Below are positions 42,876 through 52,054 of a stretch of 64,000 nt of DNA, one piece after another. Position numbers and translations under genes: made by a program. The stretch lies in the NCBI RefSeq assembly GCF_001449115.1, contig NZ_LAIJ01000010.1, positions 248,001-312,000 of the forward strand, read 5' to 3'. The DNA comes from Occallatibacter gabretensis (GTDB taxonomy: Bacteria > Acidobacteriota > Terriglobia > Terriglobales > Acidobacteriaceae). Within the stretch, counting starts at the first letter, position 1. Each line of letters starts with the position of its first letter. Below the pieces are notes generated by a model, which was given only the letters and a program-made list of their open reading frames with translations, searched no databases and was not told where the DNA came from.

Positions 42876-43730
42876 ATGCTGACAGGAAAGCCAAGCCGTA
42901 CTGCGCTGCGCGTGGCGATACGCCGCGCGGCGCACCAGATGGCGGATCATCCGCCGGTGTTGAATGACCCGATTACGGCGCAGCTGCTGACGCCGGAGAC
43001 GGTCGGGCCGTCATACGACCGCGATATGGAACGGGCGATGCATCCGGTAGGGCGGGATTTCCGGTGCATGATGGCGGCGAGGAGCCGCTATGCAGAGGAT
43101 CAGCTTGCGGATTCTGTGGCGGCCGGGGTACGGCAGTATGTAGTGCTGGGTGCGGGGTTGGACACCTTTGCGTACCGGAATCCGTTTTCGGAGCTGAGAG
43201 TGTTTGAGGTGGACTTTCCGGCTACGCAGGAGTGGAAGCGCTGGGTGCTGGAGACGGCGGGCGTGGCGGTTCCGGAGAATCTGATCTTTGCGGCGGTAGA
43301 TTTTGAGCATCAGACGCTGGCGGAGGGATTGCGCGCGGCGGGAGCGGATGCGAGCCAGCCGACATTTTTCAGCTGGCTGGGCGTGGTGCCGTATCTGACG
43401 CTGCCGGCGTTTCGAGCGACACTGGCGACCGTGGGAGGGTTTCCGGCGGGTTCTGCGGTGAGCTTCGATTATGCGTTTCCGCCGGAGACACTGAGTCCGG
43501 AGCGACGCGGGATTTTTGACCGACTTGCGGAGCGGGTGGCTGCGGCCGGCGAGCCGTTCCAGCTCTTTTTTACGGAGGAGCAGATGGAAACGGAGTTTCG
43601 GCAGGCTGGGTTTCATCGCGTGGAGCAGGTAGACACGGACGAGATGAACCAGCGATATTTTGCGGATCGTGCGGACGGGCTGAAGTTGAGCGATGCGCGC
43701 TTTGGAATATGGACGACGGCGTGGGTTTAA
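42876..43730 (+). CDS. Class I SAM-dependent methyltransferase (leucine carboxyl methyltransferase-like)
   Basis: The 284-residue product belongs to the PPM1/LCM-type family (TIGR00027 style). Motifs: MAARSRYAEDQLADSVAAGV, YVVLGAGLDTFAYR for the SAM loop, and VFEVDFPATQEWKR. FFSWLGVVPYL matches the family's W-x-G-V-xx-YL block. These enzymes methylate small-molecule or protein carboxyl groups; the bacterial targets are mostly unknown. The ribosome-binding site is close to the ATG, so translation could start at a later in-frame codon such as 42939 (MADHPPV). LptE gene starts 54 bases after its stop. Confidence 0.88.
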   Translation: MLTGKPSRTALRVAIRRAAHQMADHPPVLNDPITAQLLTPETVGPSYDRDMERAMHPVGRDFRCMMAARSRYAEDQLADSVAAGVRQYVVLGAGLDTFAYRNPFSELRVFEVDFPATQEWKRWVLETAGVAVPENLIFAAVDFEHQTLAEGLRAAGADASQPTFFSWLGVVPYLTLPAFRATLATVGGFPAGSAVSFDYAFPPETLSPERRGIFDRLAERVAAAGEPFQLFFTEEQMETEFRQAGFHRVEQVDTDEMNQRYFADRADGLKLSDARFGIWTTAWV

Positions 43731-43783
43731 GAGGCCGGGAGACTAAGGCATTCGATAAAAGGCAGACCTATTACCATTGGCAT

Positions 43784-44305
43784 ATGCGTAGGTTTGTTTT
43801 TGCGTTGCTGGTCTCCGGCGTGTTTATGCTTACCGGCTGCGGTTACCACACAGTAGGCGCGGCGACGCATCTGCCGGCAGGAGTGCAGACGCTTGCTGTG
43901 CCTGTTTTTGCCACGCATACAGAGGCATACCACACGGAGACGGCGTTGACGGAGGCCGTGATCCGCGAGTTTGCCACGCGGACGAAGCTACGGGTGACGC
44001 CTAAGAACGACGGCGATGCGGATGTGACGCTGCATGGAACGATCCTGCAGCAGACTGTGATGCCGCTGACCTACAACACGGCGACGGAGCAGTCCTCGAG
44101 CTTTCTGATCACGGTTGTGGTCTCCGTGACGCTCACCGGGCGGGACGGGCAGGTTCTCTACGAGAACAAAAAATACACCTATCGAGAGCAGTTTCAGTCC
44201 ACGAGCAACCTGCCGACTTATCTGGACGAGAGCCCGGCGGCGGAGCAACGGCTGGCGCGGAATTTTGCGCGGGCGCTGGTGGCGGATGTGCTGGAAGGGC
44301 TATAA
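43784..44305 (+). CDS. lptE: LPS-assembly lipoprotein LptE
   Basis: The product is 173 residues from ATG 43784, with a lipoprotein signal MRRFVFALLVSGVFMLTGC, the lipobox cysteine in LTGCGYH. The mature part follows LptE: GYHTVGAATHLPAG, VPVFATHTEAYHTETALTEA, and the family TxY-REQF strand (KYTYREQFQSTSNLP). LptE plugs the LptD channel that delivers lipopolysaccharide to the outer surface. It confirms a diderm envelope. A longer frame from 43709 lacks the lipoprotein start. A terminator follows. Confidence 0.9.
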   Translation: MRRFVFALLVSGVFMLTGCGYHTVGAATHLPAGVQTLAVPVFATHTEAYHTETALTEAVIREFATRTKLRVTPKNDGDADVTLHGTILQQTVMPLTYNTATEQSSSFLITVVVSVTLTGRDGQVLYENKKYTYREQFQSTSNLPTYLDESPAAEQRLARNFARALVADVLEGL

Positions 44306-44374
44306 AAGCATTGCGCAGGTGAAAGACTGCATCACAGTTTTGTACTGCGAGCTTTGAAATTGCCATAGGAATCG

Positions 44375-44403
44375 AACAGGCATCCGGCTGCCGGATGCCT
44401 GTT
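44375..44403 (+). terminator. Intrinsic terminator after lptE
   Basis: A perfect 13-bp stem AACAGGCATCCGG / CCGGATGCCTGTT with a 3-base loop, then TTCTGTTT. Confidence 0.88.
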
Positions 44404-44610
44404 TTCTGTTTATTATCCCAACGGCGCAGAGCCGGGTGAGTTGGGGCCTGATTTGGCAGTCAGGCGCCGGTGATAACCGTCACTCGACAGCGCCGAATAT
44501 GAATGTTACATTTCCCGTGACTTTTCCCCCGGCTTTTTCGAGGTCGCTATTTTTACGGATTTGAATATTTCTTAACGGCTTCATGCATAAATCGGAATCC
44601 GGGAGGACCA
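44404..44610 (+). promoter_or_regulatory. Upstream region of hppA
   Basis: About 200 bases, AT-rich in its last 100, between the lptE terminator and the start of the pyrophosphatase gene. It must hold the hppA promoter; I see no clear -35/-10 pair. GGGAGGA at 44601-44607 is the ribosome-binding site for GTG 44611. Confidence 0.35.
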
Positions 44611-47193
44611 GTGATAGCACAGGGTTGGGTCTATTTTTTTGTTGGAGTTAGCATACTACCGCTGATGGTAGCCGCGTTCTTTGCGCGGCATTGGAGGAGC
44701 TGTACCACCGAAGGGAAAGCCATGCGGCGGACCGTGGGAACAATCCAAGGCCGCACGGGTGCGTTACTGACACACCGGTACAGGATCGTTGCGGCCTGCC
44801 TTGGCCTGCTAGTTCCCTCACTTGCTTCCGCACAGGGTGAACATGGGGGCGGAGGCGAGGCCAACCTGGTGCTGCCGGATTTGTCGAGCGTAAGTTTTTT
44901 CGGCATGAACGGCCATACCCTGCTGATGATTGGGCTGTTGTTCTGCGCGGGCGGACTGCTGTTCGGCCTGGTGATCTATACGCAGCTCAAAAACCTTCCG
45001 GTGCATCGCACGATGCGCGAAATTTCCGAACTGATCTATGAGACCTGCAAGACGTATCTGGTGACGCAGGGCAAGTTCATTGTTCTGCTCTGGGTTTTCA
45101 TCGCAGTCATTATTGCTCTGTACTTTGGCTGGCTGGCTCCGGTCCCGGGGAAATCGATTGCAGTTACCCTGCCGATCATTCTCGGGTTCAGCCTGGTGGG
45201 CATTGCGGGCAGCTATGGGGTGGCGTGGTTTGGGATTCGCGTGAACACATTTGCGAATTCGCGGACGGCATTTGCGGCGCTGCGCGGCAAGCCGTATCCG
45301 GCTTATGCGATTCCTTTGAAGGCCGGCATGAGCATCGGGATGGCGCTGATCTCAGTTGAACTGCTGATCATGCTGTTCATCCTTTTGTTCATTCCGCGAG
45401 ACTACGCGGGAGCGTGCTTCATTGGCTTTGCGATAGGAGAGTCACTGGGCGCGGCGGCGTTGCGTATTGCCGGCGGCATCTTTACCAAGATTGCCGATAT
45501 TGGCGCCGATCTGATGAAGATTGTCTTCAAGATCAAGGAAGACGATGCGCGCAATCCGGGCGTGATTGCGGACTGCACGGGCGACAATGCGGGTGATTCC
45601 GTGGGGCCTAGCGCGGATGGTTTTGAGACCTACGGCGTGACGGGCGTGGCTTTGATTACGTTCATTCTGCTGGCGGTGAAGGATCCTACGACGCAGGCGC
45701 AACTGCTGGTGTGGATCTTTGTGATGCGCGTGGCCATGCTGCTTTCGAGCGCGGTCGCGTACTTCCTCAATGCCGCAATTGCTCACGCGAGATACGCGAA
45801 CGCCGATGATATGGACTTTGAGGTGCCACTGACCTCGCTGGTGTGGATTACATCCGTCCTCTCCATCGCGCTGACCTACATCGTTTCGTACCTGATGATT
45901 CAGACTCTGGGGGATGGAACGCTCTGGTGGAAACTGGCTTCGATCATTTCCTGCGGCACTCTGGCGGGCGCGATCATTCCTGAGCTGGTGAAGGTCTTTA
46001 CTTCGACCAAATCGGCCCATGTGCAAGAGGTTGTCACGTCGGCGCAGGAAGGCGGAGCGTCGCTGGGGATTCTGTCGGGATTTGTGGCCGGGAATTTTTC
46101 GGCCTACTGGCTGGGCCTCAGCATGGTGGCGCTGATGGGGATGGGCTATTACTTCAGCACGGGGCCTTCGATGATGGCGCTGATGCTGGCTCCTGCGGTC
46201 TTTGCGTTTGGACTGGTCGCGTTTGGCTTCCTGGGCATGGGGCCGGTCACGATTGCGGTCGATTCCTACGGGCCTGTGACGGATAATGCTCAGTCCGTTT
46301 ACGAGCTGTCGCTGATTGAAAATGTGCCCGGTATTGAGGCCGAATTGAAGAAGGATTTCGGGTTCAATGTGAACTTTGAAGCCGCAAAACACTGGCTTGA
46401 GGCCAATGACGGTGCGGGTAATACATTCAAGGCTACGGCAAAGCCGGTGCTGATCGGCACAGCCGTAGTGGGTGCGACCACGATGACATTTTCAATCATC
46501 ATGGCGCTGACAGGTGGACTGACTCACAGCGTCCAGAACCTTTCTCTGTTGCACGCACCCTTCATGCTCGGGTTGATATCCGGCGGTGCAATCATTTACT
46601 GGTTCACGGGCGCTTCCACGCAGGCTGTCACTACCGGCGCTTATCGAGCGGTCGAGTTCATCAAGGCGAATATCAAACTTGAAGGCGTCGAAAAGGCATC
46701 GGTCGCGGACAGCAAGAAGGTGGTGGAAATCTGTACGAAGTACGCGCAGAAGGGAATGTTCAACATCTTTCTCGCTGTCTTCTTCGCTACGCTCGCGTTC
46801 GCATTCATGGAGCCGTTTTTGTTTGTCGGCTACCTGTTCTCGCTTGCAATCTTCGGTTTGTACCAGGCGATCTTTATGGCGAATGCCGGCGGCGCATGGG
46901 ATAACGCGAAGAAGGTAGTAGAGGTTGACCTGAAACAGAAAGGGACACCTCTGCATGACGCAACCGTGATCGGGGATACCGTTGGCGATCCGTTCAAAGA
47001 CACTTCGTCCGTGGCAATGAACCCGATTATCAAGTTCACGACGTTGTTCGGATTGCTGGCAGTGGAGCTTGCGGTAACGCTCAGTGCGGACAAGCCGCTG
47101 CTCACGCACATGCTGGCAGTGTTGTTCTTCCTGGTGTCGGTGTTCTTTGTTTGGAAATCGTTCTATGGGATGAGGATTGATGCAAAGAGGTAG
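44611..47193 (+). CDS. hppA: Membrane-bound ion-pumping pyrophosphatase
   Basis: The 860-residue product couples pyrophosphate hydrolysis to H+ or Na+ export. Readable motifs: GGIFTKIADIGADLMKIVF, EDDARNPGVIADCTGDNAGD, VGPSADGFETYG and, near the C-terminus, DTVGDPFKDTSSVAMNPIIK. About 16 membrane helices. In the helix 12 signature the sequence GNTFKAT has Lys where K+-dependent enzymes have Ala, so the K+-independent, H+-pumping class is likely. The N-terminus holds an extra helix; an inner ATG at 44722 would give a signal-like start (RYRIVAACLGLLVPSLASAQ), so the true start is uncertain. The length (usually 670-780) reflects the N-terminal extension and loops seen in Bacteroidetes/Acidobacteria-type enzymes. 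Confidence 0.93.
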   Translation: MIAQGWVYFFVGVSILPLMVAAFFARHWRSCTTEGKAMRRTVGTIQGRTGALLTHRYRIVAACLGLLVPSLASAQGEHGGGGEANLVLPDLSSVSFFGMNGHTLLMIGLLFCAGGLLFGLVIYTQLKNLPVHRTMREISELIYETCKTYLVTQGKFIVLLWVFIAVIIALYFGWLAPVPGKSIAVTLPIILGFSLVGIAGSYGVAWFGIRVNTFANSRTAFAALRGKPYPAYAIPLKAGMSIGMALISVELLIMLFILLFIPRDYAGACFIGFAIGESLGAAALRIAGGIFTKIADIGADLMKIVFKIKEDDARNPGVIADCTGDNAGDSVGPSADGFETYGVTGVALITFILLAVKDPTTQAQLLVWIFVMRVAMLLSSAVAYFLNAAIAHARYANADDMDFEVPLTSLVWITSVLSIALTYIVSYLMIQTLGDGTLWWKLASIISCGTLAGAIIPELVKVFTSTKSAHVQEVVTSAQEGGASLGILSGFVAGNFSAYWLGLSMVALMGMGYYFSTGPSMMALMLAPAVFAFGLVAFGFLGMGPVTIAVDSYGPVTDNAQSVYELSLIENVPGIEAELKKDFGFNVNFEAAKHWLEANDGAGNTFKATAKPVLIGTAVVGATTMTFSIIMALTGGLTHSVQNLSLLHAPFMLGLISGGAIIYWFTGASTQAVTTGAYRAVEFIKANIKLEGVEKASVADSKKVVEICTKYAQKGMFNIFLAVFFATLAFAFMEPFLFVGYLFSLAIFGLYQAIFMANAGGAWDNAKKVVEVDLKQKGTPLHDATVIGDTVGDPFKDTSSVAMNPIIKFTTLFGLLAVELAVTLSADKPLLTHMLAVLFFLVSVFFVWKSFYGMRIDAKR

Positions 47194-47206
47194 AGAGTAG
47201 TGAGTA

Positions 47207-47240
47207 GAAAAACGCTCCCGTTTTGGCGGGGGCGTTTTTT
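47207..47240. terminator. Intrinsic terminator between hppA and GNAT gene
   Basis: AACGCTCCCG / CGGGGGCGTT stem with one wobble, loop TTTTGG, T-run GTTTTTT. It overlaps the end of the convergent acetyltransferase gene by two bases. Confidence 0.85.
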
Positions 47241-47907
47241 ATTGGAAGGATTGGAGGCTGCGAAGCTGGCGGCCTTCGGAGTCGAAGTTGGCGGGATCGA
47301 GCCATGCTTCAAAGGTTTGCTTGCGGGCAGGCCATTCGTTGTCGAGCATGGAGAACCAGGCGGTGTCACGGTTCTTGCCCTTGATGACCATGTGCTGGCG
47401 GAAGATGCCTTCAAAGGTGAAGCCGAGGCGCAGGGCGGCGCGGCGGCTGGGTTCGTTGAGTGCGTTGCATTTCCACTCGTAGCGGCGGTAGCCGAGGTCT
47501 TCAAAGATGTGACGGGCCATGAGGTACATGGCTTCTGTGGCGGCGGTGGTGCGCTGAAGCGAGGGCGAGAGCAGGATATTGCCGACTTCGATGACGCCGT
47601 GGGCGGGCTCGATGCGCATATAACTAGCGTAGCCCTTTGCACGGCCGTCTGCTTTGGTTATGAGAGCAAAGAACCGGGCACTTGCGCCAGACTGTTTTTC
47701 TGCAAGCGCGCTCCGTAGTTCTGTCTCATTGGCGTAGGGACCGTCTGCCAGGTAGGCCCAGACCTCGTCGTGGCCGTGGATGGCTTGCCAGAGGGCGGAG
47801 GTGTGCTTTTCGGCGTCGAGCGGCTCCAGGGTGACGGTGCGGCCCGGGAGGGTAACGGGCTGGGGATAGAGGGCGGGCTTCCAGTGGAGAAGGTGTGGAT
47901 CGTGCAT
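47239..47907 (-). CDS. GNAT family N-acetyltransferase (RimJ/RimL-like)
   Basis: The 222-residue product has the RimJ/RimL/YesJ-like pattern: GRTVTLEPLDAEKHTSALWQ at the start, then GVIEVGNILLSPSLQRTTAA for the acetyl-CoA loop, and FEDLGYRRYEWKCNALNEPS followed by RRAALRLGFTFEGIFRQHMV. It transfers an acetyl group from acetyl-CoA to a protein N-terminus or small amine; the target is not readable. It is convergent with hppA. Confidence 0.9.
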   Translation of the reverse strand: MHDPHLLHWKPALYPQPVTLPGRTVTLEPLDAEKHTSALWQAIHGHDEVWAYLADGPYANETELRSALAEKQSGASARFFALITKADGRAKGYASYMRIEPAHGVIEVGNILLSPSLQRTTAATEAMYLMARHIFEDLGYRRYEWKCNALNEPSRRAALRLGFTFEGIFRQHMVIKGKNRDTAWFSMLDNEWPARKQTFEAWLDPANFDSEGRQLRSLQSFQ

Positions 47908-48257
47908 TTTTCAAGCCTAACAGCGGGATGTGTGAGCCAACCGTTCCCGGATTGGGTCAGAACCGGAAGGGAATTGGGGCACCGGATGTCCACAGGATGC
48001 ACAGGGAGGCGGATAAAATGTACCGGTTTTCCGCCTTGTTTCCCACATGGCATTGGCCTTAGGCTCTGATTCATCGCGCGTTCACATATGGCGCTCCGAA
48101 GTGACGCGGAGACCAGTTTTCCACTGCTAGTTAGGCTGTCAAAAGGGCATTTTGGATGCCGAAACCTGCTCTAAATCCGCTCCAGGCAAATAGGCCCTCG
48201 CTTTCCACAGGCTGAAGCCGAATGTTTTGGGTTTTGGTTCCTCAGATCACCAAGGTT

Positions 48258-48273
48258 ACGCAAGATATTGTGG
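48258..48273. promoter_or_regulatory. Candidate NrdR box
   Basis: ACGCAAGATATTGTGG on the plus strand; its complement CCACAATATCTTGCGT matches the NrdR consensus ACACAATATATTGTGT at 13 of 16 positions. It lies 8 bases before the -35 of the candidate promoter. NrdR represses ribonucleotide reductase genes in most bacteria. Only one box is visible, whereas two are usual. Confidence 0.6.
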
Positions 48274-48280
48274 CATGGGC

Positions 48281-48309
48281 TTGACTTGGCCTATGGAGAG
48301 GGGTACTTT
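48281..48309 (+). promoter_or_regulatory. Candidate sigma70 promoter of the reductase gene
   Basis: TTGACT (48281-48286), a 17-base spacer and TACTTT (48304-48309). It is the best -35/-10 pair in the gap and sits next to the NrdR box. Confidence 0.5.
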
Positions 48310-48540
48310 TTCATCTGCGGCTGTAAAACTGCTTTAACGAAAGACCGGCTGAAGGGATCGCCGGCAGACCGCAAATGATTTTTATTCTGCACTCCGATTG
48401 CACGTCCGTTTTCGTCCGTTGTGAGAGCTGAAACATCTAATACTCTGGGGCCCTGAGCTGCCGGAGACAGGCAGATTTTTCTTTGTTTTACCCAAATTCG
48501 ACTACCCAGGTTTGACGAATCCCCCAAGGAGAGTTCCACC

Positions 48541-51500
48541 ATGCATGAGGCCCACGTTCACGCTCCGGCAACGACGCAAGGAGCTGCCTCCGGTCCAGCC
48601 CGGCTGACTTTTTCCCGCCGTTTCTCCACGGCAGGTGTTTCCCCGTATGACGAGGTGCAGTGGGAGAAGCGCACCGCGTCGATTACCGACAGCAAGGGCA
48701 ACTCGATCTTTGAGCAAAAAGACGTGGAAGTGCCGATTGACTGGTCGATGACGGCGACAAACATTGTGGCCTCAAAGTACCTGCACGGCCAGATGGACAC
48801 GCCGGAGCGCGAGAGTGGCGTGCGCGTGCTTGTGCAACGTGTGGCAGAGACGATCCGCGACTGGGGCCTGAAGGGCGGCTACTTTGCCACGGCAGAGGAT
48901 GCGGGGATTTTTTACGACGAGCTGGCGCACATGCTGGTGACGCAGAAGGTGGCGTTCAACTCGCCGGTGTGGTTCAACGTGGGCTGCGACCGGCTGGAGC
49001 CCCAGGCGGACGGCGCGAGCTGGCACTGGGATGCTGCGACGGGCTGCGTAAAGTTTGAGCCGACCGGGTATAAGAATCCGCAATGCTCGGCTTGCTTTAT
49101 CAATGCGGTGGAGGATTCGCTGGATGCGATTCTGACGCTGGCGAAGACCGAGGGCATGCTTTTCAAGTGGGGATCGGGCACGGGGACGAACCTTTCGCCG
49201 ATTCGCGGATCGAATGAACTGCTTTCGGGCGGCGGGCAGGCCTCAGGGCCGCTGAGCTTTATGCGCGGCTTTGATGCTTTTGCTGGCGTGATCAAGTCCG
49301 GCGGCAAGACGCGGCGCGCGGCCAAGATGGTGATCCTGAACGTGGACCATCCGGACATTGTGGACTTTATTGACTGCAAGGCGAAGGAAGAGGCGAAGGC
49401 CTTTGCGCTGATTCGTGCAGGTTATGACGGTTCAGGGCCGGACTCCGAGGCGTATTCCTCAATCTTCTTCCAGAATGCGAACAACTCTGTGCGCGTGAAC
49501 GACGAGTTTATGCGTGCTTATGAGAATGACGGTGAGTTCTCGACTAAGACAGTGAAAGAGCGCACGCCGCTGAAGAATTACAAGGCGCGCGAGATCATGC
49601 ACAAGATTGCCGAGGCTACGTGGCTGTGCGGCGATCCGGGCATGCAGTTCGACACGACAATCAACAAATGGCACACGAGCAAGAACACAGCGCGGATCAA
49701 TGCGTCGAATCCCTGCTCGGAGTACATGTTCCTGGATAACTCGGCCTGCAATCTGGCGAGCTTTAACCTGATGAAGTTTGTGAATGCGGGCGGGCAGTTT
49801 GACATTGCGGCGTATCGGCATGCGATTGCAGTGGTGATTACGGCGATGGAGATTCTGGTGGATAACTCCGGTTATCCGACGGAGTCGATCTCCAAGAACT
49901 CGCATGATTACCGGCCGCTGGGTCTGGGCTATGCGAACCTTGGCGCGCTGCTGATGGCTCTTGGTCTGCCGTATGACTCAGATGCGGGCCGGGATCTGGC
50001 TGGAGCGCTTACGGCGATCATGTGCGGACAGGCCTATCTGCAGTCTGCGGTAATTGCGGGGGCTTGCCCGGAGCTTGGTTCGGCGACGCCGCTGACGGCG
50101 AGCATTGAGCGGCAGGGCGGTGCGTGCCCCGGCTTTTACGTGAACCGCGAGCCGTTCCTGGACGTGATTCGGATGCATCGTGCGGAGGTGAACAAGATTG
50201 GCAAAAGTAAGACGAGCAGTGAGCCTTTCGTGGCTCCGCAACTCGATGCGCTGATTGAGGCGAGCCGCGAGAGCTGGGACATGGCTCTAGCGCTAGGCGA
50301 GAAGTATGGCTATCGCAACTCGCAGGTGACGGTGCTGGCTCCGACGGGAACCATTGGCTTCATGATGGATTGCGACACGACGGGCGTTGAGCCGGATCTG
50401 GCGCTGGTGAAGTACAAGAAGCTGGTGGGCGGTGGCATGATCAAGATCGTGAATAACACGGTCCCGTCCGCGCTCTTTAAGCTGGGCTACAACAACGATC
50501 AGGTGAACGCGATTGTGAGCTACATTGACGCGACGGGCACCATTGAAGGCGCGCCGGGAATCAAACCGGAGCATCTGGCGGTGTTTGATTGCAGCTTCAA
50601 GCCGTCCAAGGGCACGCGATCGATTCACTACATGGGCCACATCAAGATGATGGCGGCGACGCAGCCGTTTCTTTCAGGGGCGATTTCAAAGACGGTGAAT
50701 CTGCCTACGGAGGCCACGATTGACGATGTGGCGGAGGCGTATGCGGAGAGCTGGCGGCAGGGCATCAAGGCTGTTGCTATTTACCGCGACGGCTCGAAGG
50801 GTACGCAGCCGCTGAACGTAAGCATGGACACGAAGACGGAGCCCTCGGCGCTGGATGTGGTGGGCGCGCGCGTGTTGACTAGCATTGCTGCAGGTCAGGC
50901 TCCAGTAGAGGCTGACCTGAAGGCGCTGGACGGCAAGGCGAGCGAGAAGATCGAGGTTTCGGCCAAGCATATTGCGGCTGCAGGGGCTTCGTTTGAAAGG
51001 TCTCTTGAAGAGATTGCCAAGGCGGCGGTTCCGACGGTTGCAGCAACGCCGGTGGTGCCTGCTGCGCCTGCGCAGGATCTGAATGCTCCGCCGAAGGCTG
51101 TACGGCATCGGCTGCCAGAGGAACGGGCTTCGGTGACGCACAAGTTTTCGATTGCCGGGCATGAGGGCTACATCACCGTCGGACTCTATCCGACTGGAGA
51201 GCCGGGCGAGATATTCATTCGCATGGCAAAGGAAGGCTCTACGGTCAGTGGCTTGATGGATTCGTTTGCGACGGCTATCTCGCTTGCGCTGCAGCATGGT
51301 GTACCGCTGCGCGTGCTCTGCGAGAAGTTTGCGCACACGCGCTTTGAGCCTTCCGGCTGGACGGGGAACGAGCAGATTGGCTATGCGAAGAGCCTGATGG
51401 ACTACATCTTCCGCTGGCTGAGCTTGCGGTTCCTGTCAGGCACTCAGCTCACGCTATTTGCGGGACTTGCTCCGCAGCCGGCACAGTTGCCTGCAGCGCC

Positions 51501-51852
51501 GCCCACGATTCTGGCTGATCGTGAGCCGGAGCAAGCCGCTGCCATGCCTGCGGATCAGCTTTCCCGGCTGGTCGAGGAGGTAGCTCGCAAACTGCACCAA
51601 GTAGGCGTGTCAGGCATGGGCTCAACATCAGCGCCTGCGGGCGGAATTGCGCCGGAGGTTCAGGTTGGTCCCACGGCCCAGTCAGAACTACCGCCGTTGA
51701 CCGACCGGGGACTCTACCAGGCAACGCAAGGCATGAAGGACATGTACCAGATGGGCGATGCGCCGAGCTGCGGAACATGCGGAGCGATTATGGTTCGCAA
51801 CGGAAGCTGCTACCGGTGCATGGAGTGCGGGTCTACGAGCGGCTGCAGTTAA
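48541..51852 (+). CDS. nrdJ: Adenosylcobalamin-dependent ribonucleotide reductase (class II)
   Basis: The 1103-residue product reduces ribonucleotides to deoxyribonucleotides using a B12 radical. Visible: QCSACFINAVEDSLDAIL for the substrate-side Cys, the finger-loop RINASNPCSEYMFLDNSACN with the radical Cys and Glu, LAPTGTIGFMMDCDTTGVEP, and the C-terminal zinc-ribbon-like CGTCGAIMVRNGSC-YRCMECG that shuttles electrons to the active site. A Pro/Ala-rich linker is near residues 840-865. Length fits long class II enzymes. GGAGAG lies upstream of ATG 48541. No class I or III reductase lies near. Oxygen-independent synthesis fits a soil microbe facing changing oxygen. Confidence 0.95.
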   Translation: MHEAHVHAPATTQGAASGPARLTFSRRFSTAGVSPYDEVQWEKRTASITDSKGNSIFEQKDVEVPIDWSMTATNIVASKYLHGQMDTPERESGVRVLVQRVAETIRDWGLKGGYFATAEDAGIFYDELAHMLVTQKVAFNSPVWFNVGCDRLEPQADGASWHWDAATGCVKFEPTGYKNPQCSACFINAVEDSLDAILTLAKTEGMLFKWGSGTGTNLSPIRGSNELLSGGGQASGPLSFMRGFDAFAGVIKSGGKTRRAAKMVILNVDHPDIVDFIDCKAKEEAKAFALIRAGYDGSGPDSEAYSSIFFQNANNSVRVNDEFMRAYENDGEFSTKTVKERTPLKNYKAREIMHKIAEATWLCGDPGMQFDTTINKWHTSKNTARINASNPCSEYMFLDNSACNLASFNLMKFVNAGGQFDIAAYRHAIAVVITAMEILVDNSGYPTESISKNSHDYRPLGLGYANLGALLMALGLPYDSDAGRDLAGALTAIMCGQAYLQSAVIAGACPELGSATPLTASIERQGGACPGFYVNREPFLDVIRMHRAEVNKIGKSKTSSEPFVAPQLDALIEASRESWDMALALGEKYGYRNSQVTVLAPTGTIGFMMDCDTTGVEPDLALVKYKKLVGGGMIKIVNNTVPSALFKLGYNNDQVNAIVSYIDATGTIEGAPGIKPEHLAVFDCSFKPSKGTRSIHYMGHIKMMAATQPFLSGAISKTVNLPTEATIDDVAEAYAESWRQGIKAVAIYRDGSKGTQPLNVSMDTKTEPSALDVVGARVLTSIAAGQAPVEADLKALDGKASEKIEVSAKHIAAAGASFERSLEEIAKAAVPTVAATPVVPAAPAQDLNAPPKAVRHRLPEERASVTHKFSIAGHEGYITVGLYPTGEPGEIFIRMAKEGSTVSGLMDSFATAISLALQHGVPLRVLCEKFAHTRFEPSGWTGNEQIGYAKSLMDYIFRWLSLRFLSGTQLTLFAGLAPQPAQLPAAPPTILADREPEQAAAMPADQLSRLVEEVARKLHQVGVSGMGSTSAPAGGIAPEVQVGPTAQSELPPLTDRGLYQATQGMKDMYQMGDAPSCGTCGAIMVRNGSCYRCMECGSTSGCS

Positions 51853-51898
51853 TGCAGAAAGTTCGTAGCCGAGCATGATTTCTGTGCAAAAGATGCTT

Positions 51899-51932
51899 AA
51901 GGGCGGTGTCACTGATGACACCGCCCTTTTCT
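51899..51932 (+). terminator. Intrinsic terminator after nrdJ
   Basis: A perfect 13-bp stem AAGGGCGGTGTCA / TGACACCGCCCTT, loop CTGA, then TTCTTTT. Strong. Confidence 0.92.
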
Positions 51933-52054
51933 TTTGCTCAGAAGAATTTCTAGCTGGGCTATGATTTATCGTAACGTTTCGATTATCCTTCAGTGACGCG
52001 TCAGAATTGATGCGAGATTGACATAAAGTGGCATGACTGAGGGATGACATCATC

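Larger units (their letters stand above)
47908..48540 (+). other. 630-base control region upstream of the reductase gene
   Basis: No coding frame is believable here. The region is divergent between the GNAT gene and the ribonucleotide reductase. It holds a candidate NrdR box, a sigma70-like promoter and an untranslated leader of about 230 bases. Short TTTCCAC-type sequences near 48112 and 48200 resemble DnaA boxes weakly. I see no cobalamin riboswitch fold by eye, although the enzyme needs B12. Confidence 0.45.

Noticed and set aside
45442..46392. 316-codon minus-strand frame
   Set aside because: It is a shadow of hppA and His/Arg-rich.
47980..48215. Possible DnaA-box cluster (TTTCCACA-like sequences)
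   Set aside because: The matches are imperfect and sparse, no dnaA or dnaN lies near, and no AT-rich unwinding region is present, so I do not call an origin.
48310..48540. Cobalamin riboswitch before nrdJ
   Set aside because: I looked for the B12-box and paired arms and saw none by eye; a covariance search would be needed.
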